A DNA stretch of 64,000 nucleotides from Verrucomicrobiota bacterium (lineage in GTDB: Bacteria > Chlamydiota > Chlamydiia > Chlamydiales > Rhabdochlamydiaceae): contig JAFEGJ010000001.1 in assembly GCA_018240015.1 (NCBI GenBank), positions 178,250 to 242,249 of the forward strand, written 5' to 3'. The position numbers and the translations under genes were made by a program. The notes below the pieces were generated by a model that had not been told where the DNA came from, did not search any database, and saw only the letters and a program-made list of their open reading frames with translations. Each line of letters starts with the position of its first letter. The first letter of the stretch is position 1. Positions 17,123 through 24,336 of the stretch are shown in pieces.

Positions 17123-17212
17123 ATGGCCAAGCTGTCGATCCACACCGAGCTACAAAAGCGCCGCAAAGGGACTCAATTTTCGCAAGCCTCTAATCCTTTT
17201 GCCAATCTTTAA
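17123..17212 (+). pseudogene. Chimeric 29-codon mini-ORF: pgk start fused in frame to dnaQ-like 3' end
   Basis: Six codons identical to the start of pgk (MAKLSI) run in frame, through a shared ATC codon, into the last 23 codons of the dnaQ-like gene (HTELQKRRKG to NPFANL, then stop). The upstream 30 bp and the promoter hexamers also match pgk. The fused peptide keeps an intact start, frame and stop and a promoter-like region, so it could be expressed, but it lacks any catalytic part of either parent. It is best viewed as the scar of a duplication or deletion joining pgk to a second dnaQ copy; expression as a peptide is not excluded. Confidence 0.7.
17138..17212 (+). repeat. Direct repeat copy 2: 3' end of dnaQ-like gene
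   Basis: Second copy of 14366-14440 (69/75 identical, all changes synonymous), joined at its 5' side to the first 18 coding bases of pgk. The junction carries a 3-bp microhomology, ATC, shared by both parents. The rest of 16968-17274 holds no other gene that I can support. Confidence 0.95.
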
Positions 17213-17274
17213 GTGAGATTATTAGGCTAGCAGAACCCGATAAGTTAAGGAAGCTCTGCTAGAAACGATCTGAT

Positions 17275-17508
17275 TTATGCATATCGAGCAGCATATTTAT
17301 CGATTAAGGCCCTTATCATTGTTTGATAATTTGTGTGATATTTAGAAGCCTCATTCTTAAAAAAATCAATACTCGCTTTAGTCAAAGAAATAGTGATTTT
17401 CTTTGTTTCTTCCTTTAAAACTAGCTGCCTTGGTTTAGGCAGAAAATCTTCCACAATTTTAATTCTGCCAATCGGTTCACTTGCATGTTTAGTTTTGCGC
17501 TTTTTCAT
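17275..17508 (-). CDS. brnA: BrnA-type antitoxin
   Basis: A 77-aa basic protein ending in a ribbon-helix-helix-like segment (KITISLTKASIDFFKNEA, MIRALIDKYA), as in BrnA antitoxins that neutralise BrnT and repress their own operon. The start at ATG 17508 (MKKRKTKHASEPIG) is fixed by GGAGG; a longer open frame to 17562 lies inside brnT and is not needed. It overlaps brnT by 20 bp, in the usual toxin-first order. Confidence 0.85.
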   Translation of the reverse strand: MKKRKTKHASEPIGRIKIVEDFLPKPRQLVLKEETKKITISLTKASIDFFKNEASKYHTNYQTMIRALIDKYAARYA

Positions 17509-17770
17509 ATATTTTCCTCCCTTTTCGCCAATAACCTGCACCAAAAATACGGATTTTATCACCCTTAAAAGTAAAGCGAACTGTCATAACAACGCCGTCT
17601 ATTTTCCCAAAACAATAATACCGCTTTTCACTTCTGGAATGCTCGATGTCTTCAGCAATAATACGCCTAGGATCTAAAAACGCTTGCTGAGCAATAAAAA
17701 ATGAAACTCCATGCTTGGCAATATTTGTTTCATCTTTTCTGGGGTCCCACTCAAATGTTACCCTATCCAT
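17489..17770 (-). CDS. brnT: BrnT-type ribonuclease toxin
   Basis: A 93-aa protein with the BrnT signature: FEWDPRKDETNIAKHGVSF at the N-terminus, then FLDP, EDIEHSRSEKRY, VRFT and RIFGAGYWRKGRKIYE. BrnT is a RelE-fold ribosome-independent RNase that reduces translation under stress. ATG 17770 is used; a TTG at 17788 is also in frame. It pairs with brnA and lies in the accessory block between the dnaQ-like gene and pgk. Confidence 0.88.
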   Translation of the reverse strand: MDRVTFEWDPRKDETNIAKHGVSFFIAQQAFLDPRRIIAEDIEHSRSEKRYYCFGKIDGVVMTVRFTFKGDKIRIFGAGYWRKGRKIYEKAQN

Positions 17771-17860
17771 ACTCGGAAAAGTTATCAAACACCCATATTA
17801 TTTGCCATACTTTTATACATACAGTTAATGAAACTTTCTGACTAGTGAAAAATTCTCGTC

Positions 17861-17888
17861 TTGAAAATCATTCACAAAACGATAAACT
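17861..17888 (+). promoter_or_regulatory. Promoter of pgk
   Basis: TTGAAA (17861-17866), a 16-bp spacer and TAAACT (17883-17888). The -10 ends 6 bp before the pgk ATG, so a standard start site would fall on the start codon and give a leaderless mRNA. Support comes from the diverged copy at 17089-17116, in which only the two hexamers and the start region are strictly conserved. Confidence 0.55.
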
Positions 17889-17894
17889 AAAGAA

Positions 17895-19082
17895 ATGGCC
17901 AAGCTGTCGATCAGGGATTTGCCGCTGCAAGGAAAACGCGTTCTCATCCGTGTCGACTTCAATGTTCCTCTCACTAAATCGGGATCGATTGCCGACGATA
18001 CACGGTTAGTAGAGTGCATTCCTACCATCCAATACGCACTGCAGCAAGGCGCCAAAGTAATTCTCATGAGCCACATGGGCCGTCCCGATAAAGGACGCGA
18101 CCCAAGCTTGTCGCTCGGCATTTGCGCCAAACGTCTCTCCCAGCTCATCTCTGCACCTGTATTTTTTGCCCCCGATTGCATAGGAAAAGAAGTCGAAAAA
18201 ATGGCAAATGATCTTAAAGGCGGAGAAGTGCTTCTGCTTGAAAATCTCCGTTTTCACCCCGGAGAAGAAGACCCTGCAAGCGATCCCAACTTTGCGAGAA
18301 CCCTCTCTGGTTTGGGCGATTTTTACGTAAATGATGCTTTTGGATCGGCTCACCGCGCGCATTCTTCGACTTGCACCATCGCTCAATATTTCCCCGGAAA
18401 AGCAGCCATGGGCTTTCTCATAGAGAAAGAATTGTCGTATTTACGACCTCTCTATGAAAAGCCAGAGCGCCCTTATTTCGCCATCATGGGCGGATCCAAG
18501 CTCTCGCTGAAGCTCGATATGATCAAAAACCTCCTGAGCAAAGTCGACCGTCTCTTCATCGGAGGCGGCATGGCGTACACTTTTTTCAAAGCCCAGGGTA
18601 TTTCTATCGGAAGCTCTATCTGTGAAGACAAATATGTGCAGGAGGCCAAAAGTTTGTTGTCTTCCGACAAAATCCGCCTCCCCATCGATCTAGTCATTGC
18701 GGATAGTTTTCGCAATGATGCAACTTATAAAATTATCGAGATAAAGGGGGGTATTCCTGAGGGGTGGCAAGGAATGGATATCGGCCCGAAAACGCTGGCT
18801 GCATGGACAACCCAGCTCCCCGATTGTAAGACTTTATTTTGGAATGGGCCTGTGGGCGTATTCGAAATGCCCCATTTTGCAAGCGGCACAAATAATTTAG
18901 CCGCCGCCCTCGCGAAGCTCCCAATGACCCGCATCGTTGGAGGGGGAGACACAGTGGCTGCCATCAACGCCCAGAATTTAGGAAAATCCTTCACCCACAT
19001 TTCGACAGGAGGAGCGGCGTCGCTGCAATTTTTAGAGCAGGGGCACCTTCCTGGCATAGACGCACTATCTGACAAAACATAA
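17895..19082 (+). CDS. pgk: Phosphoglycerate kinase
   Basis: Glycolytic enzyme converting 1,3-bisphosphoglycerate plus ADP to 3-phosphoglycerate plus ATP. The N-terminal signature RVLIRVDFNVPL, SHMGRP, LLENLRFHPGEE and GGGDTVAA are clear, and the length (395 aa) is normal. Two conserved loops are altered: the usual GGAKVSDK reads GGSKLSLK, and the C-terminal STGGGASLE reads STGGAASLQ. The fold should be kept, but the second loop contacts nucleotide. The first 18 coding bases and upstream region are duplicated at 17089-17140. Confidence 0.95.
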   Translation: MAKLSIRDLPLQGKRVLIRVDFNVPLTKSGSIADDTRLVECIPTIQYALQQGAKVILMSHMGRPDKGRDPSLSLGICAKRLSQLISAPVFFAPDCIGKEVEKMANDLKGGEVLLLENLRFHPGEEDPASDPNFARTLSGLGDFYVNDAFGSAHRAHSSTCTIAQYFPGKAAMGFLIEKELSYLRPLYEKPERPYFAIMGGSKLSLKLDMIKNLLSKVDRLFIGGGMAYTFFKAQGISIGSSICEDKYVQEAKSLLSSDKIRLPIDLVIADSFRNDATYKIIEIKGGIPEGWQGMDIGPKTLAAWTTQLPDCKTLFWNGPVGVFEMPHFASGTNNLAAALAKLPMTRIVGGGDTVAAINAQNLGKSFTHISTGGAASLQFLEQGHLPGIDALSDKT

Positions 19083-19188
19083 TTTGAATTGAGAACTATT
19101 AGAAAATTGTTTATAGGTGGAAATATAAGAGCGAAAGTTTATAATCTCACGCGATCCAGCGGTAAATCTGTAGGATCGATAGCGCATA

Positions 19189-20724
19189 ATGAAAATAAAA
19201 CTGAGCGCACTTAGACCTTTCTTCTGGCCCGTATACGGGAAAGAGCATCGGAAGTTCTTACCGATGCTACTGATGGCTTTCCTCATTTGTTTTAACTATT
19301 ATATCCTCAGACTTTTCAAAGATACAATTGTCATCACAGCCCCTGAATCGGGTGCAGAAACGCTGCCGTTTCTTAAAGTGTGGGGGATCCTCCCCAGCGC
19401 CCTTCTCTTCACGTTCATCTTTACCCGGGTCTCGAACTACTTTAGCCGCCCAAATGTCTTTTACGCCATGATGGCGTTCTTCCTTACCTACTTCCTGATC
19501 TTCACTCTTTTCCTTTACCCCAACCGCGATGCGCTTCACCCCAATGAACTAGCCGATTCTCTGCAATCGGTTCTTCCTCAAGGATTTAAGGGCATGATCG
19601 CCATGCTCCGCAACTGGACCTATACGACTTTTTATATCATGGCCGAGATGTGGAGCACGATGATGATGACGATCCTCTTCTGGGGATTTGCCAATGATGT
19701 CACTCCGCTAAAAGACGCACGCCGCTTTTATGGCCTCTTCAGCGTGGGAACCAATTTCTCTGGCATCATCGCCGGCCTCGTTATTCAGGCTTTTTCAAAT
19801 AATGTCTTTAATCCCTACCTTCCGTTTGGTAACAACGCTTGGGATCAGTCGGTGACTTTTTTAAATATGCTCGTGATCGGGGTAGGGCTCCTCAGCACGG
19901 TGCTCTATTGGTGGATGAACAAATCGGGCCTTGGTTATACAACTGAGACACTTAAGGCTCACCATGAAGCTCCCACTAAAATGGGTATCCGTAAAAACTT
20001 TGCTTTCCTCGCCCGCTCTCGATATCTGACGCTCATCGCGATCCTCGTCGTGACCTATAACATCGTGATTGCCCTTTGTGAAATCGTTTGGAAAAATGAG
20101 ATCAAACTTCTCCACCCCGACGCCTCTTCGTTCAACTCCTATACAGGAGGGGTGACTGTTTGGCTCAGCGTGCTAGCTACCTCGATTTCTCTGTTCCTTT
20201 CAGGAAATGCGATGCGGATTTTCAGTTGGACTACGAGCGCTCTCATCGCCCCCATCATGACCCTCATTACGGGGATTCTCTTTTTCGCGTGTCTTCTACT
20301 TCCCCCCGACTCCCTGGCCGGTATTTGCATCTATTTTGGAATGACGCCGCTAGCTCTCGCTGTCTTCTTTGGGTCTCTTCAAAACTGTCTCCTGCGCGGC
20401 ACAAAATACAGCCTTGTTGACGCAACCAAAGAACTTGCTTTCATCCCCTTGAGCCAAGAGTCGAGATCCAAAGGAAAAGCCGCCATCGACGGTGTCGGAT
20501 CGCGCCTCGGCAAATCGGGAGGATCGATTTTCCAACAAGGGCTTCTCATTGCATTTGGGTCGATCGCGGCCTCTATTCCGGCTGTAGCCGCTATCCTGCT
20601 CGTTTCCCTCGGCGGTTGGATGCTCGCTGTCAAACGCCTGGGAAGGCAATTCAATCAACTAACCGCTGAGCACCAGGTGCTCACGGTTCCGGAAGAACCA
20701 GCGCTACAGCCCAATCGGGCATGA
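19189..20724 (+). CDS. ATP/ADP translocase (NTT/TLC family), copy 1
   Basis: A 511-aa inner-membrane nucleotide transporter with about 12 membrane segments, of the family used by intracellular bacteria and plastids to exchange ADP for host ATP or to import nucleotides. Diagnostic stretches are FNYYILRLFKDTIVITAP, GAETLPFLKVW, the conserved DATKELAFIPLS and KGKAAIDGVGSRLGKSGGS. Position upstream of a pgsA-like gene recalls C. trachomatis npt2 next to pgsA, but substrate (ATP/ADP exchange or nucleotide/H+ uptake) cannot be read from sequence by eye. A second copy is at 39547-41106. Confidence 0.95.
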   Translation: MKIKLSALRPFFWPVYGKEHRKFLPMLLMAFLICFNYYILRLFKDTIVITAPESGAETLPFLKVWGILPSALLFTFIFTRVSNYFSRPNVFYAMMAFFLTYFLIFTLFLYPNRDALHPNELADSLQSVLPQGFKGMIAMLRNWTYTTFYIMAEMWSTMMMTILFWGFANDVTPLKDARRFYGLFSVGTNFSGIIAGLVIQAFSNNVFNPYLPFGNNAWDQSVTFLNMLVIGVGLLSTVLYWWMNKSGLGYTTETLKAHHEAPTKMGIRKNFAFLARSRYLTLIAILVVTYNIVIALCEIVWKNEIKLLHPDASSFNSYTGGVTVWLSVLATSISLFLSGNAMRIFSWTTSALIAPIMTLITGILFFACLLLPPDSLAGICIYFGMTPLALAVFFGSLQNCLLRGTKYSLVDATKELAFIPLSQESRSKGKAAIDGVGSRLGKSGGSIFQQGLLIAFGSIAASIPAVAAILLVSLGGWMLAVKRLGRQFNQLTAEHQVLTVPEEPALQPNRA

Positions 20725-20785
20725 TTTTTCCATTGCTCTTAAATACTATCCATTGTTAGTCTTTTCTTCCCAAAAGATTGCAATT

Positions 20786-21322
20786 ATGGAAAAAACAACA
20801 AAAGTAGATAGTTTATTTAATGAGTTTGATAGTCTTATTTTAGAAGAATCGCTCTATGGCCCAAAAAATGCGTTAAATTCTGCTGAAAAAACAGAAAAGA
20901 TTGTCTCTCTATTTTTTGACGCCTCTTTCCAACAGCTCCCTTTTGAGGGCCGCGTAAGAATTTTGCATTCCTATTTCCTAGATGCCGATGACATTGCATC
21001 CATCGCATCAGCGTTTGATAAAAAAGTTTTCGAAGTTCTGGATCAATTTTGTGTTTCTTTCCAGCAAGAGCATATGGCATCACCTGCTGGAGCCGCGGAA
21101 AAATTTGAAAATGCCTTTAGACTCAAGGAAGAAGAAATCCGCCAGATCAAGAGCGAAACCTTAAAAACTCTCCAGGAATTCGAAACACAGCAGGAAGTTA
21201 AGACGCCTTTTTCTATGACTTCTCAGGCGCTACAAACGTCTAGATACGCCCTAGAACAATTGTACGGTAGCGCCTCTACCTGGCTTCAAGCCAAAGGCCT
21301 CATCCGCGCTGTGCAGCAATAA
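20786..21322 (+). CDS. Hypothetical protein (178 aa)
   Basis: Not recognised. From ATG 20786 (MEKTTKVDSLFNEFDS) it is an acidic, helix-rich soluble protein with no signal peptide or membrane segment. A charged helix (FRLKEEEIRQIKSETLKTLQ) near residues 115-135 suggests a short coiled coil. A TTG 33 bp upstream is in frame but lacks support. It ends 2 bp before the end of the convergent 110-aa gene; both may be lineage-specific. Confidence 0.6.
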   Translation: MEKTTKVDSLFNEFDSLILEESLYGPKNALNSAEKTEKIVSLFFDASFQQLPFEGRVRILHSYFLDADDIASIASAFDKKVFEVLDQFCVSFQQEHMASPAGAAEKFENAFRLKEEEIRQIKSETLKTLQEFETQQEVKTPFSMTSQALQTSRYALEQLYGSASTWLQAKGLIRAVQQ

Positions 21323-21324
21323 CT

Positions 21325-21657
21325 TCAGGCTGCGTCTTTGGCGAGTTGATCGATATCCTTAAAGACTTTCTGCAGAAGAGTATCGTTCATTTTCTCGATC
21401 GCTTCCATATCGGACACGATGTTACGCACATCTTGGGTCACTTTCGCGGGCACTTTTTGTGTCGGATAGAGATGTTTTAAATAGTTTTCAATATACACGA
21501 CGCAGCTGGTATAGGCAGCGGCATATTTGGCAATGCATTGGAGTTTGGCTTGTTCGTCGGCTGATTTTTTCCAATGCATCCATTCGGCTTGCATTTGGCG
21601 GGCCGCAGCTTTAGCCGCAGCGAGATTGGCTTCGAGTGAAGGATTCTTTGTAGGCAT
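21325..21657 (-). CDS. Hypothetical protein (110 aa)
   Basis: Not recognised. It is a helical protein with an Ala-rich N-terminal helix (LEANLAAAKAAARQMQAEW) and a mid segment CIAKYAAAYTSCVVYIENYL, without signal peptide. The start at ATG 21657 is well supported by AAAGGGGG 6 bp upstream. It is convergent with the preceding unknown gene and divergent from dedA. Confidence 0.65.
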   Translation of the reverse strand: MPTKNPSLEANLAAAKAAARQMQAEWMHWKKSADEQAKLQCIAKYAAAYTSCVVYIENYLKHLYPTQKVPAKVTQDVRNIVSDMEAIEKMNDTLLQKVFKDIDQLAKDAA

Positions 21658-21752
21658 ATTTCCCCCTTTAAAATCACATATAAATAATTTTAGTATATTT
21701 GCAAAGAGTTCTTTTGGCGGACTGATTTTGGCAAATAAGGTAAAATAGCCGA

Positions 21753-22364
21753 ATGGACGGCTTAATATCGTGGATCACAGCCCATGCAGCTCATGCCCAT
21801 TGGATCATTTTTGGCGCCCTTCTGCTGGCAGGCTTTAATATTCCGATCAGTGCCGATCTGCTTATCATCGCCAGCGCGTTACTGGCCGCTACGATCATCC
21901 CGGAACATACCATTCATCTCTATTTGGCTATTTTTTTAGGCTGCTACGCCTCGGCTGCCATCGCTTACTGGGTAGGGCGGCTCGTTGGAAAAAAACTTCA
22001 ACGATGGCGCTTTTTTGCTAAATTGCTCTCCCCTGAGCGCCTAGAAAAAGTTCAGAAATTTTATCACCGGCGCGGATTCTGGACGCTGCTGGTGGGACGA
22101 TTTATTCCGTTTGGAGTTCGCAATTGCATCTTCATGTCGACGGGAATGAGCCGGCTATCGTTTAAAAAATTTGCACTTTGGGATCTTCTGGCCTGTTTCC
22201 TGTGGTCACTTTCTGTCTTCACTCTCATCTATTATTTAGGGCACAACACCCAGTATCTGAAAATTTTTAACCTGAGCCTGTTCTCGGCTTTTGCTGTGAC
22301 GTTAATTCTTTTCATCTGGTATAAACGTAAAAAGAAGTTAAGACATGTGGAACCTATCCAATAG
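21753..22364 (+). CDS. DedA family membrane protein
   Basis: A 203-aa inner-membrane protein of the DedA/SNARE-associated family, now linked to lipid-carrier and phospholipid flipping. The signature GRFIPFGVRN is present near residues 116-125, with four to five hydrophobic segments. It overlaps the downstream CDP-alcohol phosphatidyltransferase gene by 20 bp, which fits a joint role in membrane lipid handling. Confidence 0.88.
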   Translation: MDGLISWITAHAAHAHWIIFGALLLAGFNIPISADLLIIASALLAATIIPEHTIHLYLAIFLGCYASAAIAYWVGRLVGKKLQRWRFFAKLLSPERLEKVQKFYHRRGFWTLLVGRFIPFGVRNCIFMSTGMSRLSFKKFALWDLLACFLWSLSVFTLIYYLGHNTQYLKIFNLSLFSAFAVTLILFIWYKRKKKLRHVEPIQ

Positions 22365-22863
22365 TTTATCCCTCCTGCGCGCGCCACTGGCTTTCTTGTT
22401 TCTTGTCGACAATGAAATGCTCAGACTCATGGCCATCCTCCTTGCTATGCTCACCGACAGCATCGACGGATTCCTCGCTAGAAAATATCAGAAGACAACG
22501 CGCATCGGAGCCATTTTAGATCCTGCCATGGACAAGTTTTTTGTCTTTTTTGCCCTTGCCATTTTTTGGGGTGAACACCGGTTGGAACTATGGCAAGCAG
22601 TGGCCATGTTATCGAGAGATATCGCTCTCTGTTTGTTCGGGGTCTACCTGATGGCATCGGGACTTTGGCAAAGTTTTGAATTCCGCGCTATTCGGTGGGG
22701 AAAAATCACTACGGCGATGCAGTTTATCATTCTGATAGGATTGACATTTGGTATCGTCTTTCCCTGGTACACGTATACGCTCTTCGTTCTCTTCGGCGTC
22801 CTAGCTCTCTATGAGCTTTTCCAGTTCAAACTTATACCGAAGAAAGACCTCTTTCGAAACTAA
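22345..22863 (+). CDS. pgsA: CDP-alcohol phosphatidyltransferase (PgsA-like)
   Basis: A 172-aa integral membrane enzyme with the full CAP motif D-G-x2-A-R-x8-G-x3-D-x3-D, seen as DGFLARKYQKTTRIG followed by AILDPAMD. By size and neighbours it is most likely phosphatidylglycerophosphate synthase (CDP-diacylglycerol plus glycerol-3-phosphate). It is translationally coupled to dedA. Its last codons (DLFRN and stop) form one arm tip of a 168-bp palindrome whose other tip encodes the last codons of mscS (DLFRS). Confidence 0.85.
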   Translation: MWNLSNSLSLLRAPLAFLFLVDNEMLRLMAILLAMLTDSIDGFLARKYQKTTRIGAILDPAMDKFFVFFALAIFWGEHRLELWQAVAMLSRDIALCLFGVYLMASGLWQSFEFRAIRWGKITTAMQFIILIGLTFGIVFPWYTYTLFVLFGVLALYELFQFKLIPKKDLFRN

Positions 22864-23013
22864 AGTTCTGTCGATTTTCTGGACTTTTTGAGCAAATTTT
22901 TAATTTCTTCGTTAGGGGTTATATCAGCTTGCGCATATTACCCCTAACGAAGAAATTAAAAATGTGCCAAAAATTCTCAAAAAAGCGACGAACCCTTAGC
23001 TTCGAAAGAGGTC
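22846..23013. repeat. 168-bp imperfect palindrome spanning the pgsA and mscS 3' ends
   Basis: Inverted repeat centred between 22929 and 22930. The innermost 24-bp arms (22896-22919 and 22940-22963) are perfectly complementary. The outer tips (22846-22865 and about 22994-23013) match closely and include coding sequence: GACCTCTTTCGAAACTAA ends pgsA, and GACCTCTTTCGAAGCTAA ends mscS on the other strand. The zone between is partly matched (about 23 of 32 bases). It could terminate both convergent transcripts, but neither strand has a U-run after the stem. Confidence 0.9.
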
Positions 23014-24039
23014 TGAAGATTCCATCTTAATACGCGGCGTCGCTGGCGTAATGCCGATCGACTCCATCTCCTTCTGCACACCTAAAAGAATTTGATGCTC
23101 GAGAGGGTAAAAATCCTTGAGTTTGGTTTGAGGACTGAACGCTTCGATTTCAATTTCAAAAGCATAAGGCCCAAAGGACCGACAATGGACATAGATAGGC
23201 ATTTTGGCGTCAATCCCCGGGGCTTTTTTTAAGTAACTTTGGATCTTTTCGGAACACTCAGCAATTTTAGCGCTATCGGCATAATCGATGTGGAGAGACT
23301 GCTTAATGCGGCGATGGGACATGCGCGAGACGTTGACGAGCACCATCGTCGAAAAAAAGTTGTTGGGAAGATAGACCGCGCGCTTTTCTTTATCGCGGAT
23401 CGATGTTTTGAACCAACCAATCTCTTCGATGATGCCTTCGAGGTTTTTTTCAGGGAGCATGATCTCTTCACCCACGACAAATGGCCGCGTGATATTGAGC
23501 ATGAGGCCGCTACAGAAGTTGGCGATGACGTCTTTACCGGCAAAACCCAGCGATGCGGCACCGATACTACCAAAAGCAAGAAGGGGAGCGATATTAACCC
23601 CAAAAGCTTGAAGAATGAGAAGAGCGGTGAGGACAACAAGCCCAATGGTTGAAAGCCTCTCGACTATTTGAAGGGTTCCCGAGTCGACATTCTGCGCCTT
23701 TGCGCGCAGGAATACTTTTTGAACGGCGTTTTTCCAGCGAAAAAGCATCCAGGCAAACGTAGCAATCACCGTAGCTTTGCGTAAAGGAGCTAGGTATTCA
23801 AGAGCCTTGGTAAATCCCATCTGCTGGCCGATGATGTCGACGACGTAGCTCGCGCCTACGATCCATAAAAGAATTGAGACGGGAGCCAAGATGATTTGGG
23901 GTAAATAGATATGCCAATCGAGTTCTTTGTTGGCCTTAGAACTTAAATAATTAGTTACTTTCTTGATGCCCAGCTGCACGCCAAGCAAAACAGTGACTCC
24001 GATAAGGGCTTCTATCCACCATAGAGAGTTTTCGAACAT
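22996..24039 (-). CDS. mscS: Small-conductance mechanosensitive channel (MscS family)
   Basis: A 347-aa inner-membrane channel that opens under membrane tension to release solutes. Three or more hydrophobic segments precede the pore helix and its conserved GFAGKDVIANFCSG; the beta domain (FVVGEEIML, GIIEEIGWFKTSIRD) follows. ATG 24039 (MFENSLWWIEAL) with TTGGAG upstream is preferred; a longer frame reaching 24102 runs through the upstream palindrome and is unlikely to be coding. The last residues DLFRS lie in the 3' palindrome and mirror those of the convergent pgsA. Confidence 0.9.
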   Translation of the reverse strand: MFENSLWWIEALIGVTVLLGVQLGIKKVTNYLSSKANKELDWHIYLPQIILAPVSILLWIVGASYVVDIIGQQMGFTKALEYLAPLRKATVIATFAWMLFRWKNAVQKVFLRAKAQNVDSGTLQIVERLSTIGLVVLTALLILQAFGVNIAPLLAFGSIGAASLGFAGKDVIANFCSGLMLNITRPFVVGEEIMLPEKNLEGIIEEIGWFKTSIRDKEKRAVYLPNNFFSTMVLVNVSRMSHRRIKQSLHIDYADSAKIAECSEKIQSYLKKAPGIDAKMPIYVHCRSFGPYAFEIEIEAFSPQTKLKDFYPLEHQILLGVQKEMESIGITPATPRIKMESSDLFRS

Positions 24040-24052
24040 AGGCTCCAATTTT

Positions 24053-24218
24053 TTGGTAGCCCTAAACATGTAATGCTGCAACCTGCTCGTGGAGGCCAGC
24101 AAACTACAGCGCCGCTCTCTTCACCCATAGCTTTTTTTGCTATGGGTTCGTCGCTTGGCTTGTATTTTGCCGGCCTGCACATCGCATCTTGCAAGCATTA
24201 CATGTTAAGGACTACCAA
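24053..24218. repeat. 166-bp imperfect palindrome upstream of mscS
   Basis: Inverted repeat centred at 24135. The core is a perfect hairpin CCCATAGC (24124-24131), a T7 loop and GCTATGGG (24139-24146). Outer arms TTGGTAGCCCTAAACATGTA (from 24053) and TACATGTTAAGGACTACCAA (to 24218) pair with few mismatches, as do internal stretches around GGCCAGCAAA and TTTTGCCGGCC. It is not similar in sequence to the palindrome downstream of mscS. The 24219-24336 remainder is very AT-rich and holds a TATAAT box (24325-24330). Confidence 0.85.
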
Positions 24219-24324
24219 TTTTTTTATAATAGAATAACAGAGCATTCGATTTACCCTCCATGGAATTTTAATTTTAATATTTGAGAATTAATAAATGTTT
24301 TGTTATTTTATTTGTAATATTAAT

Positions 24325-24330
24325 TATAAT
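24325..24330 (+). promoter_or_regulatory. TATAAT box directly before the LanM-like gene
   Basis: A perfect TATAAT ends 6 bp before ATG 24337 in a strongly AT-rich leader with no Shine-Dalgarno. As with epmB and pgk, normal spacing would start the transcript at the start codon. No clear -35 is seen. Confidence 0.35.
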
Positions 24331-24336
24331 TAAAAC

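Noticed and set aside
22896-22963. Perfect 24-bp hairpin as an ordinary intrinsic terminator
   Set aside because: No U-run follows the stem on either strand, and the symmetry extends far into both coding ends, so it is reported as part of a larger palindrome instead.
24040-24102. N-terminal extension of mscS into the upstream palindrome
   Set aside because: The in-frame sequence is part of the inverted repeat and lacks a membrane or MscS feature; ATG 24039 has a proper TTGGAG site.
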